From Catenulispora yoronensis (GTDB taxonomy: Bacteria > Actinomycetota > Actinomycetes > Streptomycetales > Catenulisporaceae): a stretch of DNA of 64,000 bases. Positions 41,953 to 50,592 of this stretch are shown piece by piece (positions within the stretch are counted from its first letter, which is position 1; every line of letters starts with the position of its first letter). The translations under genes were made by a program, and so were the position numbers. The notes beneath the pieces were generated by a model. That model was not told where the DNA came from, ran no database searches, and was given only the letters and a program-made list of their open reading frames with translations. The DNA is taken from the NCBI RefSeq assembly GCF_039531695.1, contig NZ_BAAAQN010000039.1, positions 1 to 64,000 on the forward strand, given 5' to 3'.

Positions 41953-41964
41953 CCTGATATCAGG
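41953..41964. promoter_or_regulatory. palindrome upstream of the DUF4365 cassette
   Basis: CCTGATATCAGG is a perfect 12-bp palindrome in an A/T-richer gap, 34 bp before the cassette start, between two divergent genes. It may be an operator; no regulator gene belongs to the cassette. Confidence 0.4.
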
Positions 41965-42035
41965 TTATCTCCGACGATCCGTCGCCGAAAGGTCACTTAG
42001 CGTTGACTCTCGGTGAACATCTAAAGTGATGCGCC

Positions 42036-43064
42036 ATGGGCAGCGGCGCGGGCAGCACAGTCATGTCAGGTGTTTTTCTCGCCTCCGCGGTGATGGTGGT
42101 GGGAGCGCTGGCCGCTTGCGGGTCGCCGAGCGACGGTGAAGCAGCCGCCGCGCAGCGGCACGGCGCCAATTCCGGGGCGGGTTCCACGGCTGATTCCCGG
42201 GGGTCGTCGGGGGCGGTGGTCTCTTTGCCTTCCGGGTCGGGTTCATTGAGTTCTTCGGGTTCTTCGAGTCCTTCAGGCGCTTCGGGCCCTTCGGATCCTT
42301 CGAGTTCTCCGGCCGAGCCGTCCCCCGACCTGCTGGACTGGAAGGCGTCCGCCCGCTCCGGCGTGGAGGTCACCGGGGACGAGGCCGCGTTCGCCGCCCG
42401 CTTCGACCCGACCGCCGTGCGGTTCGTGCTCCACGCCGGTTCGCAGGTGCCCGGCGGGTCCGGCTGGCTGGACGCGAACGCGGCCTCGACCGAGCAGCTC
42501 GTCGCCGGCTGGAACGGCGGCTTCCTGATGGCCAACAACGCCTCGCAGGGCGGTTTCTACTTAGGCGGACGGACCGCGTTCGGGCCGCTGCGCGCGGGGA
42601 CCGCGTCCGAAGTCTTCTATAAGAACGGGTCCATGGACATCGTCGCGTGGCCGGGCGGAGCACCGGGCCCGGACGTGGCCGGGGTCCGGCAGAACCTGGG
42701 CCTGATGATCGACGGCGGCGAGTTGGCCGGGAACCTGGACCAGGGCACCGCCGCGGACGAGCGCACGTGGGGTTTCACCAACGACTCCTCCAACGTGCAC
42801 GGGAACCGCTCGGGCGTCGGGATCCGGGCCGACGGCAAGATCGTCTACGCGGCGGTGCGCGGGGCCTCGCCGCTCCAGCTCGCGCAGTACCTCCGGAAGG
42901 CCGGCGCGGTGCGGGCGATGGAGCTGGACATCAACTTCTCGCGGCCGATCTTCGGGACGTATGCGGAAGGGCGGTGGACACAGCCCGCGCCGTGGCTCGG
43001 ACCGGCGGTGCGGTTCACGTCCGGGAACGAGCGGGATTTCGTAGTGGTCTATCAACGCCAATAA
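42036..43064 (+). CDS. phosphodiester glycosidase family lipoprotein
   Basis: 342 aa. A signal peptide with lipobox LAAC (cysteine at about 28) anchors it to the membrane. A Ser/Gly/Pro-rich linker (about 40-95), coded partly by 9-bp DNA repeats, leads to the catalytic-type domain (about 100-342) with WNGGFLMANNASQGGFYLGG, GLMIDGGELAGNL, GVGIRADGKIVYAAV and MELDINFSRPIFGTY, the signature of the NAGPA/phosphodiester glycosidase (DUF2233) family. The -10 box TAAAGT at 42022 suggests a leaderless mRNA. It may cleave sugar-phosphodiester bonds in wall polymers. Confidence 0.85.
   Translation: MGSGAGSTVMSGVFLASAVMVVGALAACGSPSDGEAAAAQRHGANSGAGSTADSRGSSGAVVSLPSGSGSLSSSGSSSPSGASGPSDPSSSPAEPSPDLLDWKASARSGVEVTGDEAAFAARFDPTAVRFVLHAGSQVPGGSGWLDANAASTEQLVAGWNGGFLMANNASQGGFYLGGRTAFGPLRAGTASEVFYKNGSMDIVAWPGGAPGPDVAGVRQNLGLMIDGGELAGNLDQGTAADERTWGFTNDSSNVHGNRSGVGIRADGKIVYAAVRGASPLQLAQYLRKAGAVRAMELDINFSRPIFGTYAEGRWTQPAPWLGPAVRFTSGNERDFVVVYQRQ
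42249..42311 (+). repeat. 9-bp in-frame repeat in the glycosidase lipoprotein gene
   Basis: Seven units of the pattern RGTTCTTCG/GGCCCTTCG code for the Ser/Gly/Pro linker after the lipobox. This is a third coding nonamer array of the window. Confidence 0.85.
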
Positions 43065-43075
43065 CAGGATGCCCG

Positions 43076-44149
43076 TTAAATACCAGATTTACTCCACATG
43101 AGGTAATCATCCGCCTCTTTGCGAAAGGCTTCGGACGCTTTCGCCGGAAGGTCGGCGAACGGTTCCAGACCCTGGGCATTCCACGTTCCGACGATCCTCC
43201 CCTCGGAGATCAGGGTCTGCGCGATCATCCCGCCGCCGGAATTGACGCGTTTGGCGAATGCGGGATCGAGGATCAAAGCGCGGGACCGGTGGCCGAGCAG
43301 GTAGGGGTCGAAGCGGCCGAGCAGCCGGTGAGGGCGCTCCGGCGGGGCGGGTTCGGCGGTGCCGCGCGACAGGAGGAGGCGGGCGCCGTCGTGGTCGACT
43401 TCTTCGAGGTCGTCGCGGATCAGCTCGACGGCTTTCCTGGCTTCGGCGGCGGGCAGGCCGGACCAGGCGACGAGATCCACGGTGGTGGCGGGGCCGTAGG
43501 CGGCGAAATAGCGCCGGGCGAGAAACCCGAGGGCGTCGTGGTGATCCGAGATTTTCTCCGGACGGTCCAGCCATTCGTCGATCAGGACATAGGTGGGCTC
43601 GTCGCGGCCGGCATCGGGGCCTCGGCAGATCAGGGCACTGTTGGCGGCGAAGGCCAGGAGATGCGGCGGCTGCTGGGTCTTGAGGTCGAGGGCGACGCCG
43701 TGCCCGGCCAGCTGGCGCACGAGCTCGGCCCGGGTCAGGGCCCGGCCGCCGCCGAGGATCCCGGGCAGCGCCGCCAGCGCCCGGGCGCACAGCTCGTCGG
43801 TGAGGCCGAGCTGGTCCCGCCGCCGCTGCCCGGCGCGCAGGTTCACCGGCCCCAGCACGGCCAGCAGCGGGCGGAGGTCTTCGGCGAGGACCGCGTGCAG
43901 CGTGCCGCGCATCAGCCAACTGCGAACCGCCGACGGGGACGGACCGGCGAAGGCGGCGTCGACGTCGGCCGGACGGAGGCCGTCAGAGCGCGACCAGACC
44001 TGGGCGCGCACCGGCGCGGGCGCCTGGGCCTGGAGGGCCGCAGCGACGCGCACAGCCCCGGCCGTGCTCGCCGCCGTCTCCGGGCCGCCGGCCAATCCTT
44101 GGGCGCGGACCCGCAGCCATCGGATCTGGTTCGCGTTGAGCTTTCGCAT
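43076..44149 (-). CDS. winged-helix DNA-binding protein, AlkZ-like (PF06224)
   Basis: 357 aa. Family features are LNANQIRWLRVRAQGL at the N-terminus, ALQAQAPAPVRAQVWSR (the AQ-rich catalytic-like region), VRSWLMRGTLHAVLAEDLRPLLA and a C-terminal FDPYLLGHRSRALIL. PF06224 includes YcaQ/AlkZ, DNA glycosylases that open interstrand crosslinks, with catalytic QxQ or QxD motifs; here AQAPAP takes that place, so activity is uncertain. A DNA alkylation repair gene lies upstream on the same strand, supporting a repair role. Confidence 0.82.
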   Translation of the reverse strand: MRKLNANQIRWLRVRAQGLAGGPETAASTAGAVRVAAALQAQAPAPVRAQVWSRSDGLRPADVDAAFAGPSPSAVRSWLMRGTLHAVLAEDLRPLLAVLGPVNLRAGQRRRDQLGLTDELCARALAALPGILGGGRALTRAELVRQLAGHGVALDLKTQQPPHLLAFAANSALICRGPDAGRDEPTYVLIDEWLDRPEKISDHHDALGFLARRYFAAYGPATTVDLVAWSGLPAAEARKAVELIRDDLEEVDHDGARLLLSRGTAEPAPPERPHRLLGRFDPYLLGHRSRALILDPAFAKRVNSGGGMIAQTLISEGRIVGTWNAQGLEPFADLPAKASEAFRKEADDYLMWSKSGI

Positions 44150-44166
44150 GGGGTGAATCTAGGGCT

Positions 44167-44215
44167 CGGGTGGGACTGGATCGTGGTTCGGGTGGGACTG
44201 AATCGCGGTTCGGCG
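44167..44215. repeat. two direct 24-26-bp repeats between the repair genes
   Basis: GGGTGGGACTGGATCGTGGTTC recurs as GGGTGGGACTGAATCGCGGTTC immediately after. The array lies between the AlkZ-like and AlkD-like genes on the minus strand. Confidence 0.65.
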
Positions 44216-44283
44216 GGAGGGGATTCAGGGGTCTGAGGTGGTCGAGGCGGTGTTTTCAGGGCGCCGCGCTCAAGGCAGCGCTC

Positions 44284-45081
44284 TCAGGCCATTGCGCGGA
44301 CCAAGGCCTTTCCGCTGTTGCGGCCCGCGCCCGCCGCCTTGTACTCGGCCGTCAGCCGCTCGGCCGTCTCGGCCGGCAGCCTCCGCACCGCCTCCCGGAA
44401 CGTCACACCGGCCATCCGGTCCAGCCGCGCCGTCACCCACGCCGCGACCCAGGTCGGGTCCTTGTAGGCGATTTCCCGCAGCACCCAGCCGATCGCCTTG
44501 CGGATGAAGAACTCGCGCTCCTCCACCATCGGGTCGGCGTATCGGGTGAAGCGCACCAGGTCCGGGCGGCCTTCGCGGATGCCGGGGATCAGGGCCAGCA
44601 GGGAGGCGCGGCGCAGCCAGAAGTCGCCGTCGTCGGCCCACAGGTCCAGGGTCCGGCCGCTGCCCTCGCGGTCGCGCAGCGCCACCTTGCCGGCCACGTC
44701 GCCGGACAGCGGGTCGACCAGGGACCACATCGGCGCGTCGCGGAGCATCAGGGTGACGTCCTGCAGGTCCGGCGCGCCGAGCAGCCGCACGCCCTGGGCC
44801 AGCACGAACACCGCCGCCAGCCGCCGCTCGTAGACGTCGCTGTCCCACAGGGCGGCGGCCAGGCCGGTCACCTCGTCGTGGCCGGCGCGGCGGCCCCCCA
44901 GGTCCTTGTAGAGGCCCTTGACCAGCTTGCGGAGCTCCGGGACCGGGACTCCCATGTGCGCGAACTCGCTCTTGTGGTACTGCTGGTCGTAGGTCGCGCG
45001 GGCCGCGGTGCCGAGGCCGTCCAAATCCTTGTCGAAGCCGGACACGAGGGTGGGGATCGGGGTGGTCGTCACATCTGTCAC
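44284..45081 (-). CDS. DNA alkylation repair protein (AlkD-like HEAT repeats)
   Basis: 265 aa. Helical HEAT-like repeats run through the whole protein. Family signatures are YHKSEFAHMGVPVPELRKLVKGLYKDL, WDSDVYERRLAAVFVLAQG, WADDGDFWLRRASLLALIPG and FFIRKAIGWVLREIAYKDP with the tryptophan and aspartate residues of AlkD. AlkD removes positively charged alkylated purines without base flipping. It lies beside an AlkZ-like gene, a second putative DNA repair glycosylase, possibly a co-expressed repair set. The ATG at 45081 follows a plain promoter gap. Confidence 0.9.
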   Translation of the reverse strand: MTDVTTTPIPTLVSGFDKDLDGLGTAARATYDQQYHKSEFAHMGVPVPELRKLVKGLYKDLGGRRAGHDEVTGLAAALWDSDVYERRLAAVFVLAQGVRLLGAPDLQDVTLMLRDAPMWSLVDPLSGDVAGKVALRDREGSGRTLDLWADDGDFWLRRASLLALIPGIREGRPDLVRFTRYADPMVEEREFFIRKAIGWVLREIAYKDPTWVAAWVTARLDRMAGVTFREAVRRLPAETAERLTAEYKAAGAGRNSGKALVRAMA

Positions 45082-45178
45082 GCCGTGAGCCTAACGATCC
45101 GTGGCACGGTTTCGGCGGCAGCCGCTGCGCCGTTCGGGCAGGATGGATGATCAGTGTTCACCGTCAGGAGGGACGACC

Positions 45179-45982
45179 ATGCGGATGAGGGCACGGACGG
45201 TCACGCGCAAAGCGTCCGCGACGGCGGTGGCCGGACTGGCGGCCGTCGCGCTGGCGGCGTGCGGCGGGTCCGACAAGGCGGCTAAGAGCACTGATGCGGG
45301 CGCGGCGACGTCGAGCGGGTCCGCGGCGGGTGGGGCGGTGGCGACCGGATCGGCGGCGGGCGGATCGGCGTCCGGGTCCGCCGGATCGGCGTCGGCCTCG
45401 GCGTCGACCGGTCCGACGGCGGCGGCCACCGGCCCGTCGACCTCCAGCGCCCGCCTCGCGCCGGCGCTGCTGCACCTGGAAGACCTGCCCTCGGGCTTCC
45501 ACGCCGAGCCGCTGACCGAGCGCAACCTGCCGTCGCTGATCAAGGGCTGCGCGGGCCTGGAGATCCTCCAGCAGGGCAACATCGCCGACCAGGCGCAGGC
45601 CGAATGGACCAAGGGCGCGCTCGACGACTACGTCGACGAGGCGATCATCCAGCCGCAGGGCGAGACCGCCGCGACGCTGGTGTCCAAGGCGGCGAAGGCG
45701 CTGAACGACTGCGGCTCGGTGAAGGTGACCGAGGAGGGGCTGTCCGTCACCCTGCACGCCACGCCGCTGGACCTGCCGCAGATCGGCACCGCCTCGCACG
45801 CCTGGCACACGTCCGCCAAGTACGGGTTCGGGTCGATGGAGATGAACGTCGTGCTGATCCAGCAGAACGACCTGGCGGTGCTGATCGCCCAGACCCGGAT
45901 CAACGGCCAGGCCAACCCGGATCTCACACTCTCCGCGGCCAAGGCCGCCGCCCAGCGCGCTGCGGACTTCCAAAAGAAGTGA
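45179..45982 (+). CDS. lipoprotein with extracellular sensor-like domain
   Basis: 267 aa. A signal peptide with lipobox LAAC (about residue 25) is followed by an Ala/Gly/Ser-rich linker (about 32-90) and a globular domain (about 90-267) with LEDLPSGFHAEPLTERNLP and a C-terminal RINGQANPDLTLSAAKAAAQRAADF. The domain resembles the extracellular PknH-type sensor or a DUF5642-like fold seen in many actinobacterial lipoproteins; I cannot assign a function. ATG 45179 has CAGGAGGG 7 nt upstream. A small hypothetical gene follows 19 bp downstream and may be co-transcribed. Confidence 0.82.
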   Translation: MRMRARTVTRKASATAVAGLAAVALAACGGSDKAAKSTDAGAATSSGSAAGGAVATGSAAGGSASGSAGSASASASTGPTAAATGPSTSSARLAPALLHLEDLPSGFHAEPLTERNLPSLIKGCAGLEILQQGNIADQAQAEWTKGALDDYVDEAIIQPQGETAATLVSKAAKALNDCGSVKVTEEGLSVTLHATPLDLPQIGTASHAWHTSAKYGFGSMEMNVVLIQQNDLAVLIAQTRINGQANPDLTLSAAKAAAQRAADFQKK

Positions 45983-46001
45983 GTAGTCCTACGATCAAGA
46001 C

Positions 46002-46343
46002 ATGCCTTCCACGCCCGAGCCCAAGAAGCGGCCGCTGCACCTGATCGGCGAACTGCCCGCGGCCCTGCCCGCCGACAACGACACGTTCTTCGGCCTGGAA
46101 GCCATCGAGGACCCGCTGCGACTGCTGTCCCGAAGCACGGAACTGGCCGACGCGTTCCGCGCCTCCGCGACGCGCGCGGAGAATTACCAGGCCGTGGCCG
46201 CGGCCAGGCTCACCGACCCGCGCCGGTTCGACCGGATGCCGATGGCCGACCTGGCGCTGCTCACGGGCTGGACCGAGGAGTACGCGACGAAAATGGCCGA
46301 GTACGGACGGACGTTACTGGCCAAGGGCGCGCCCTGGGAGTGA
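46002..46343 (+). CDS. hypothetical protein
   Basis: 113 aa, cytosolic, helical, with a helix-turn-helix-like segment MPMADLALLTGWTEEYATKMAEYGRTLL near the C-terminus. I recognise no family. It may be co-transcribed with the preceding lipoprotein gene, 19 bp away. Its codon use is normal for the genome. Confidence 0.7.
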   Translation: MPSTPEPKKRPLHLIGELPAALPADNDTFFGLEAIEDPLRLLSRSTELADAFRASATRAENYQAVAAARLTDPRRFDRMPMADLALLTGWTEEYATKMAEYGRTLLAKGAPWE

Positions 46344-46382
46344 GGCCGGCATGGGGAGCGACGCCGGTGTGAGCCGAATTAC

Positions 46383-46395
46383 ATAGGCAAACTAT
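46383..46395. promoter_or_regulatory. putative MarR operator
   Basis: ATAG-GCAAA-CTAT is a 13-bp inverted repeat in an A/T-rich stretch before the MarR gene; a related half-site CTATATAGG follows. The -10 box TACAAT (46408-46413) is 12 bp downstream, so binding would shut off the gene itself. Confidence 0.5.
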
Positions 46396-46420
46396 ATAGG
46401 TGGACGATACAATTATGGGC

Positions 46421-46864
46421 GTGGACCAGAACCCGGCCGCGGTGGGCGAGCTGTTCGAGACCGTCACAGTGCTGATGATGCGGCACGTGCCGGCCCCCGA
46501 CGGCCTCAGCCTCACCGCCGCCGCCACGCTCGGCTCCCTGCAACGACGCGGACCGCGCCGCATCACCGAACTGGCGACCGCCCAAGGCGTGACCCAACCC
46601 TCGATGACACAGCTGCTCCGCCGACTGGAGGACGCCGGCCTGGTGGGCCGAGTCCCCGATCCGACCGACGGCCGCGTCGTGCTCATCGAGCTCACCGAAG
46701 CCGGCGACCGGACCCTGCGCAACCGCTGGAGCACCCGCCTGGCCCGCCTCGACACCCTGCTCGCCACCCTGAGCGACGAGGAGCGGGCGGTGCTGGAGCG
46801 GGCAGCCGAGGCTGCTTTGCCGGTGGCGCAGAAGCTGGTTCACACCCTTGCCGCGCGGGATTAG
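46421..46864 (+). CDS. MarR family transcriptional regulator
   Basis: 147 aa. The winged helix (about 45-105) has RRITELATAQGVTQPSMTQLLRRLEDAGLVGR followed by the wing DPTDGRVVLIELTEAG. GTG 46421 fits a leaderless promoter (TACAAT 7 nt upstream); ATG 46415 and GTG 46400 are other starts in the same frame. It precedes an MFS pump gene by about 520 bp on the same strand and has an operator-like palindrome before it, so it may control both. Confidence 0.85.
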   Translation: MDQNPAAVGELFETVTVLMMRHVPAPDGLSLTAAATLGSLQRRGPRRITELATAQGVTQPSMTQLLRRLEDAGLVGRVPDPTDGRVVLIELTEAGDRTLRNRWSTRLARLDTLLATLSDEERAVLERAAEAALPVAQKLVHTLAARD

Positions 46865-47386
46865 CGGTGGAGTGGTGGCGGTGGAGTGGTGGAGTGGTTA
46901 AAACTCGGTAGATGGCCGGGTCGAGGCCGGTCTCTGCTTCCACTTGGGGTGGGCTGGTGCTGGTCGGTGTCGGTCAGCGCCCTGGTCAGTGCTGGTAGAG
47001 GCTGGTCGAGGGTGGTCGGCGGCCGGTGTGGCTTCGGGCTGAGTTTTGGTCCGAGGCGGACTGGTCGTGGTCGACGCTGGTAACTGCTGGTCTGGGCTCC
47101 GGCACGAGGCGGACTGGTGCTGCTAGAGCGGTGTGACTTCGGACTGAGTTTTCGGCGCCGCCGGTTGGTGCTGGTCGACTGCCGGCCTGGGCTTCGGCCT
47201 AGGGCGGACTAGAGCTGGTCGGTGCTGGTCAATGTGCCGATTGGCGGCCGACCCGGATTAGCCCGGCGCTGATGCCAGCTGGCCCACCACCGCACCGAGG
47301 CCGAGCAGGCCGTCCGCTTCGAGCCAAGCGGGTTCCGCGCGACAAGGGACAGTTTCCCAGCTGTTCGATGCGTGGAAGGAAGAACA
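46865..47386. other. non-coding, G-rich low-complexity gap
   Basis: No gene is recognisable. The gap is dominated by GGTGGAGTGG and GCTGGTCGGTGCTGG units, repeated irregularly, giving strong G/T bias on this strand. It ends in the GGAAGGA ribosome site of the MFS gene. It is likely an expanded intergenic region. Confidence 0.55.
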
Positions 47387-48700
47387 TTGTCGTCCACCCT
47401 GCGCTCCGACGCCGCGGCTGCCGCCGCCCCCGCCGGATCCGTTCCCGTGAGTACCTCGCGCCACGCGGCGCCGCCGAGTCTGTTGCACCAGCCGAAGGCG
47501 GTGTGGGCGGTGGCGTTCGCGTGTGTCATCTCGTTCATGGGCATCGGCCTGGTCGATCCGATCCTGCCGGCGCTGGCCTCGCAGCTGAGCGCCACCCCGA
47601 GCCAGGTCACCATGCTGTTCACCAGCTACCTCGTGGTCACCGCAGTCGCGATGCTGCTCACCGGGTTCGTCTCCAGCCGGATCGGCGCGAAGCGGACGCT
47701 GGTCGCCGGGCTGGCGGTGATCGTGGTGTTCGCGGCGTTGGCGGGGGCGTCCGGCACCGTCGGGCAGATCGTGGGCCTGCGGGCCGGCTGGGGTGTGGGC
47801 AACGCGCTGTTCATCGCCACGTCGCTGGCCGTCATCGTGGGCTCGGCGAGCGGCGGATTCGCCGGGGCGATCATCCTCTACGAGTCGGCGCTGGGCGTCG
47901 GCATCGCGCTCGGGCCGCTGGTCGGCGGCGAGCTCGGAGGGATCAGCTGGCGGGGGCCGTTCTTCGGGGTGGCGGTGCTGATGCTGATCGCGCTGGTCGC
48001 GACCATCGTGCTGGTGGAGCCGACGCCGGTTCCGGCGCGGAAGGTCTCCATCGTGGAGCCCATCAAGGCCCTGCGGCACCGCGGTCTGCTCACGCTCGCG
48101 CTGACGGCGCTCTGCTACAACTGGGGCTTCTTCACTCTGTTGGGCTACGCGCCGTTCCCGATGGAGCTGGGGACGCATCAGCTCGGCTACGTGTTCACGG
48201 CGTGGGGCGTGCTGGTCGCGGTGTTCGCCGTGTTCGCCGCGCCGCGCTTGCAGGCCCGGTTCGGGATCGCTCGGACGCTGTATGTCAATCTGGCGCTGTT
48301 CGCCGTCAACATCCTGGTCGTGGGGTTGTGCGTGGAGAACAAGGCGGCGTTGATCACGGCGGTGATCGTCGCGGGGGTGTTCATTGGTGTGAACAACACG
48401 ATCACCACGCAGGCGGTGATGACGGTTTCGCCGGTGGAGCGGCCGATCGCTTCGGCGTCGTACGGGTTCGTGCGGTTTATTGGCGGAGGGCTGGCGCCGT
48501 ACTTCGCGGGGCGGCTGGCTGAGCACTACAACATTCACGTCGCGTTTTATGTCGGTGCCGCGGTGGTGGCGGTGGGGATCGTGATTCTGGCGTCCGGGCA
48601 CAAGCTGTTGGCTGAGGCTGAGCGGAATCAGACTGCTGATGGGCATGGGGTGGCGGCGGCGGACGAAGCGTTGGCGGAGGAGCTTGGGTCGGCCTCGTGA
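47387..48700 (+). CDS. MFS transporter
   Basis: 437 aa with about 12 transmembrane helices. The D-motif-like VDPILPALASQL, the A-motif GFVSSRIGAKRTLVAG and the C-like GIALGPLVGGELGGISWRGPFF identify a drug-efflux-type pump. The TTG start at 47387 is favoured by GGAAGGA 6 nt before it. Codons end in G/T more than in most of the window, part of a G-biased region. A MarR gene upstream may regulate it. Confidence 0.88.
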   Translation: MSSTLRSDAAAAAAPAGSVPVSTSRHAAPPSLLHQPKAVWAVAFACVISFMGIGLVDPILPALASQLSATPSQVTMLFTSYLVVTAVAMLLTGFVSSRIGAKRTLVAGLAVIVVFAALAGASGTVGQIVGLRAGWGVGNALFIATSLAVIVGSASGGFAGAIILYESALGVGIALGPLVGGELGGISWRGPFFGVAVLMLIALVATIVLVEPTPVPARKVSIVEPIKALRHRGLLTLALTALCYNWGFFTLLGYAPFPMELGTHQLGYVFTAWGVLVAVFAVFAAPRLQARFGIARTLYVNLALFAVNILVVGLCVENKAALITAVIVAGVFIGVNNTITTQAVMTVSPVERPIASASYGFVRFIGGGLAPYFAGRLAEHYNIHVAFYVGAAVVAVGIVILASGHKLLAEAERNQTADGHGVAAADEALAEELGSAS

Positions 48701-48790
48701 TGGGAGGGCCGGTGGGTTGTTGGGCGGCGCCTGCGTAGCCACGTGAGCAGCCTCATTCCCGGGAGCGAGTCCGTATGTCACAGTGCTGTC

Positions 48791-49828
48791 ATGGCGAACT
48801 CGCTCTCGGTCCACACCTTTACCCCGTCCCCCGACCAGTACGTCTGGACCTTCGGCGGCGCCCCGCCGCTGGCTCGGGTGAAACCGGGCGACGTCCTTGA
48901 GGTGTTCACCGAGGACTGCTTCGCCGGCCGGGTACGTTCGGAGAAGGACCTGGTCACGGAGGTCTGCGAGTTCCCCTTCCTGAACCCGCAGACCGGCCCG
49001 TTCTACATCGAGGGCGCCGAGCCCGGCGACACCCTGGCGGTGCACTTCGTGTCGATCGAGCCGGCGCGCGACTGGGCCGCGTCCACCACGGTGCCGCTGT
49101 TCGGCGCGCTGACGTCGACGCACACCACTGCGACGCTTCAGCCGCCGCTGCCCGAGCGGGTGTGGATCTGGCAGCTCGACCGGGAGCGGCGGACGTGTCT
49201 GTTCCGGGCGCGGGACAGCGACGTCGAGGTCGAGCTGCCGATGGATCCGATGCACGGGACGGTGGGGGTGGCGCCGGCGAACTTGGAGGTTCGGTCGGCG
49301 CTGGTTCCGGACGCGCATGGCGGGAACATGGACACGCCCGAGATGCGTGCTGGGGTGACTTGCTACCTCGGCGTGAACGTGGAAGGGGCGATGTTCAGCC
49401 TGGGGGACGGTCATGCGCGGCAGGGGGAGGGTGAGACGTGCGGGGTGGCGGTGGAGACGGCGATGAATTCGGTGGTTGTTGTCGAGTTGGTGAAGGGGAT
49501 TCCGACGCCGTGGCCGCGGTTGGAGTCGGATGAGTACATCATGACTGCTGGGTCGGCGCGGCCGTTGGAGGACGCCTTCCGGATCGCGCAGCTCGACTTG
49601 GTGCAGTGGGTTGCTCGGGATTATGGGTTGTCGGAGTTGGATGCTTATCAGTTGGTGACGCAGGCTGTGGAGTCGCCGTTGGCGAATGTCTGCGATACCA
49701 ATTACACGTCGGTGGCGAAGATCCGGAAGGCGTATTTGCCGGTGGGGGTGGCGGGGCGGTCGGGGGCGTCTGCCTATGGAGTGCATGAGGAGTTGCGGCG
49801 GCGGGGTGGGGAGTACCTCGGTCGGTAG
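48791..49828 (+). CDS. acetamidase/formamidase family protein
   Basis: 345 aa. The family layout is visible: VHTFTPSPDQYVWTFGGAPPLARVKPGDVLEVFTEDCF, then TGPFYIEGAEPGDTLAVHFV, GTVGVAPANLEV, GGNMDTPEMRAGVTCYLGVNVEGAMFSLGDGHA and the C-terminal DAYQLVTQAVESPLANVCD. FmdA/AmdA enzymes hydrolyse formamide or short amides, giving ammonia; specificity cannot be read. ATG 48791 was chosen over the earlier frame start for the normal N-terminus. The 3' half shows strong G/T codon bias. Confidence 0.9.
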   Translation: MANSLSVHTFTPSPDQYVWTFGGAPPLARVKPGDVLEVFTEDCFAGRVRSEKDLVTEVCEFPFLNPQTGPFYIEGAEPGDTLAVHFVSIEPARDWAASTTVPLFGALTSTHTTATLQPPLPERVWIWQLDRERRTCLFRARDSDVEVELPMDPMHGTVGVAPANLEVRSALVPDAHGGNMDTPEMRAGVTCYLGVNVEGAMFSLGDGHARQGEGETCGVAVETAMNSVVVVELVKGIPTPWPRLESDEYIMTAGSARPLEDAFRIAQLDLVQWVARDYGLSELDAYQLVTQAVESPLANVCDTNYTSVAKIRKAYLPVGVAGRSGASAYGVHEELRRRGGEYLGR

Positions 49829-49888
49829 GGGTGGGAGTGGGGGTGGGAGTGGAGTGGGAGTGGGAGTGGGAGGGCTGTTGAGGCGTGT

Positions 49889-50470
49889 TTAGGACAGTTC
49901 GGCGCAGACGTCGGTCACGGTGGTCTGGTGGAGGATCGCGTCCTGGTGGGTGGGTGAGACGGCGATGACCGAGCCGCCGGAGAGGATGAACTCGCCCTGG
50001 GCGTGGTACGGGTTGCCGGCGTGGATGGTGACGCCGATGTTGTCGGGGACGTTCCACAGGCTCCAGCCGGTGGGGAGGTTCCACAGGGTGGCGGCGCCGC
50101 TGAGGTCGCCGAGGTACTGGGCGCCGGTGGCGGCGTTGGTGAAGCGGGCGGTGAGGGGACCGCGGAAGTCGGTTTGGAAGGGGGTGCCGTCGGGGTTGGT
50201 GATGGATACGCGGTCTTCGACGGCTTGGGTGGGGAAGTCGACCTTGAGTTCGAAGGTGCAGACGTCGCCGGCGGGGTAGTCGCGGGGGGAGTAGGTGACG
50301 GGGGTCCAGGCGGGGGTGGGTCCGCTTGCGGTGGGAGTGGAGCCGGCAGCGGTGGATCCGCTTGCGGTGGGGGTGAGGGTGGGAGTTGCGGCGGAGGCTG
50401 CTGGGAGCCCGGTGGCCAGGAGGCCGGCGGCGGCGATCGATGATCCGAGGATGCGAGTGCGCATCTGCAT
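49889..50470 (-). CDS. exported protein of unknown function
   Basis: 193 aa. A signal peptide (1-28, cut near ASAATP) is followed by a Thr/Ser/Pro linker (TPTLTPTASGSTAAGSTPTA) and a globular beta-rich domain (about 60-193) with two cysteines (GDVCTF, DVCAEL) that may form a disulfide. I recognise no family. ATG 50470 is preferred because GAAGGGA lies 8 nt before it. It is divergent from the ArsR-type regulator. Its codons mirror the G-bias of the plus strand (C-ended here). Confidence 0.75.
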   Translation of the reverse strand: MQMRTRILGSSIAAAGLLATGLPAASAATPTLTPTASGSTAAGSTPTASGPTPAWTPVTYSPRDYPAGDVCTFELKVDFPTQAVEDRVSITNPDGTPFQTDFRGPLTARFTNAATGAQYLGDLSGAATLWNLPTGWSLWNVPDNIGVTIHAGNPYHAQGEFILSGGSVIAVSPTHQDAILHQTTVTDVCAELS

Positions 50471-50592
50471 CGTAGTTATCCCTTCGAGACAGTCGGATCC
50501 GCGTCCTGACACGTCGCGGATCTCGTCTTAACTCTGGGAGCCGCGCTCCGGCGAGGCGATCACTTCAGCCACCGCTGAAACGTGAGGACGAC

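Noticed and set aside
47258..49786. 842-codon minus-strand open frame opposite the MFS and acetamidase genes
   Set aside because: High GC opens long antisense frames. The sense strand holds clearly recognisable families, while this one is only Arg/His/Gln repeats.
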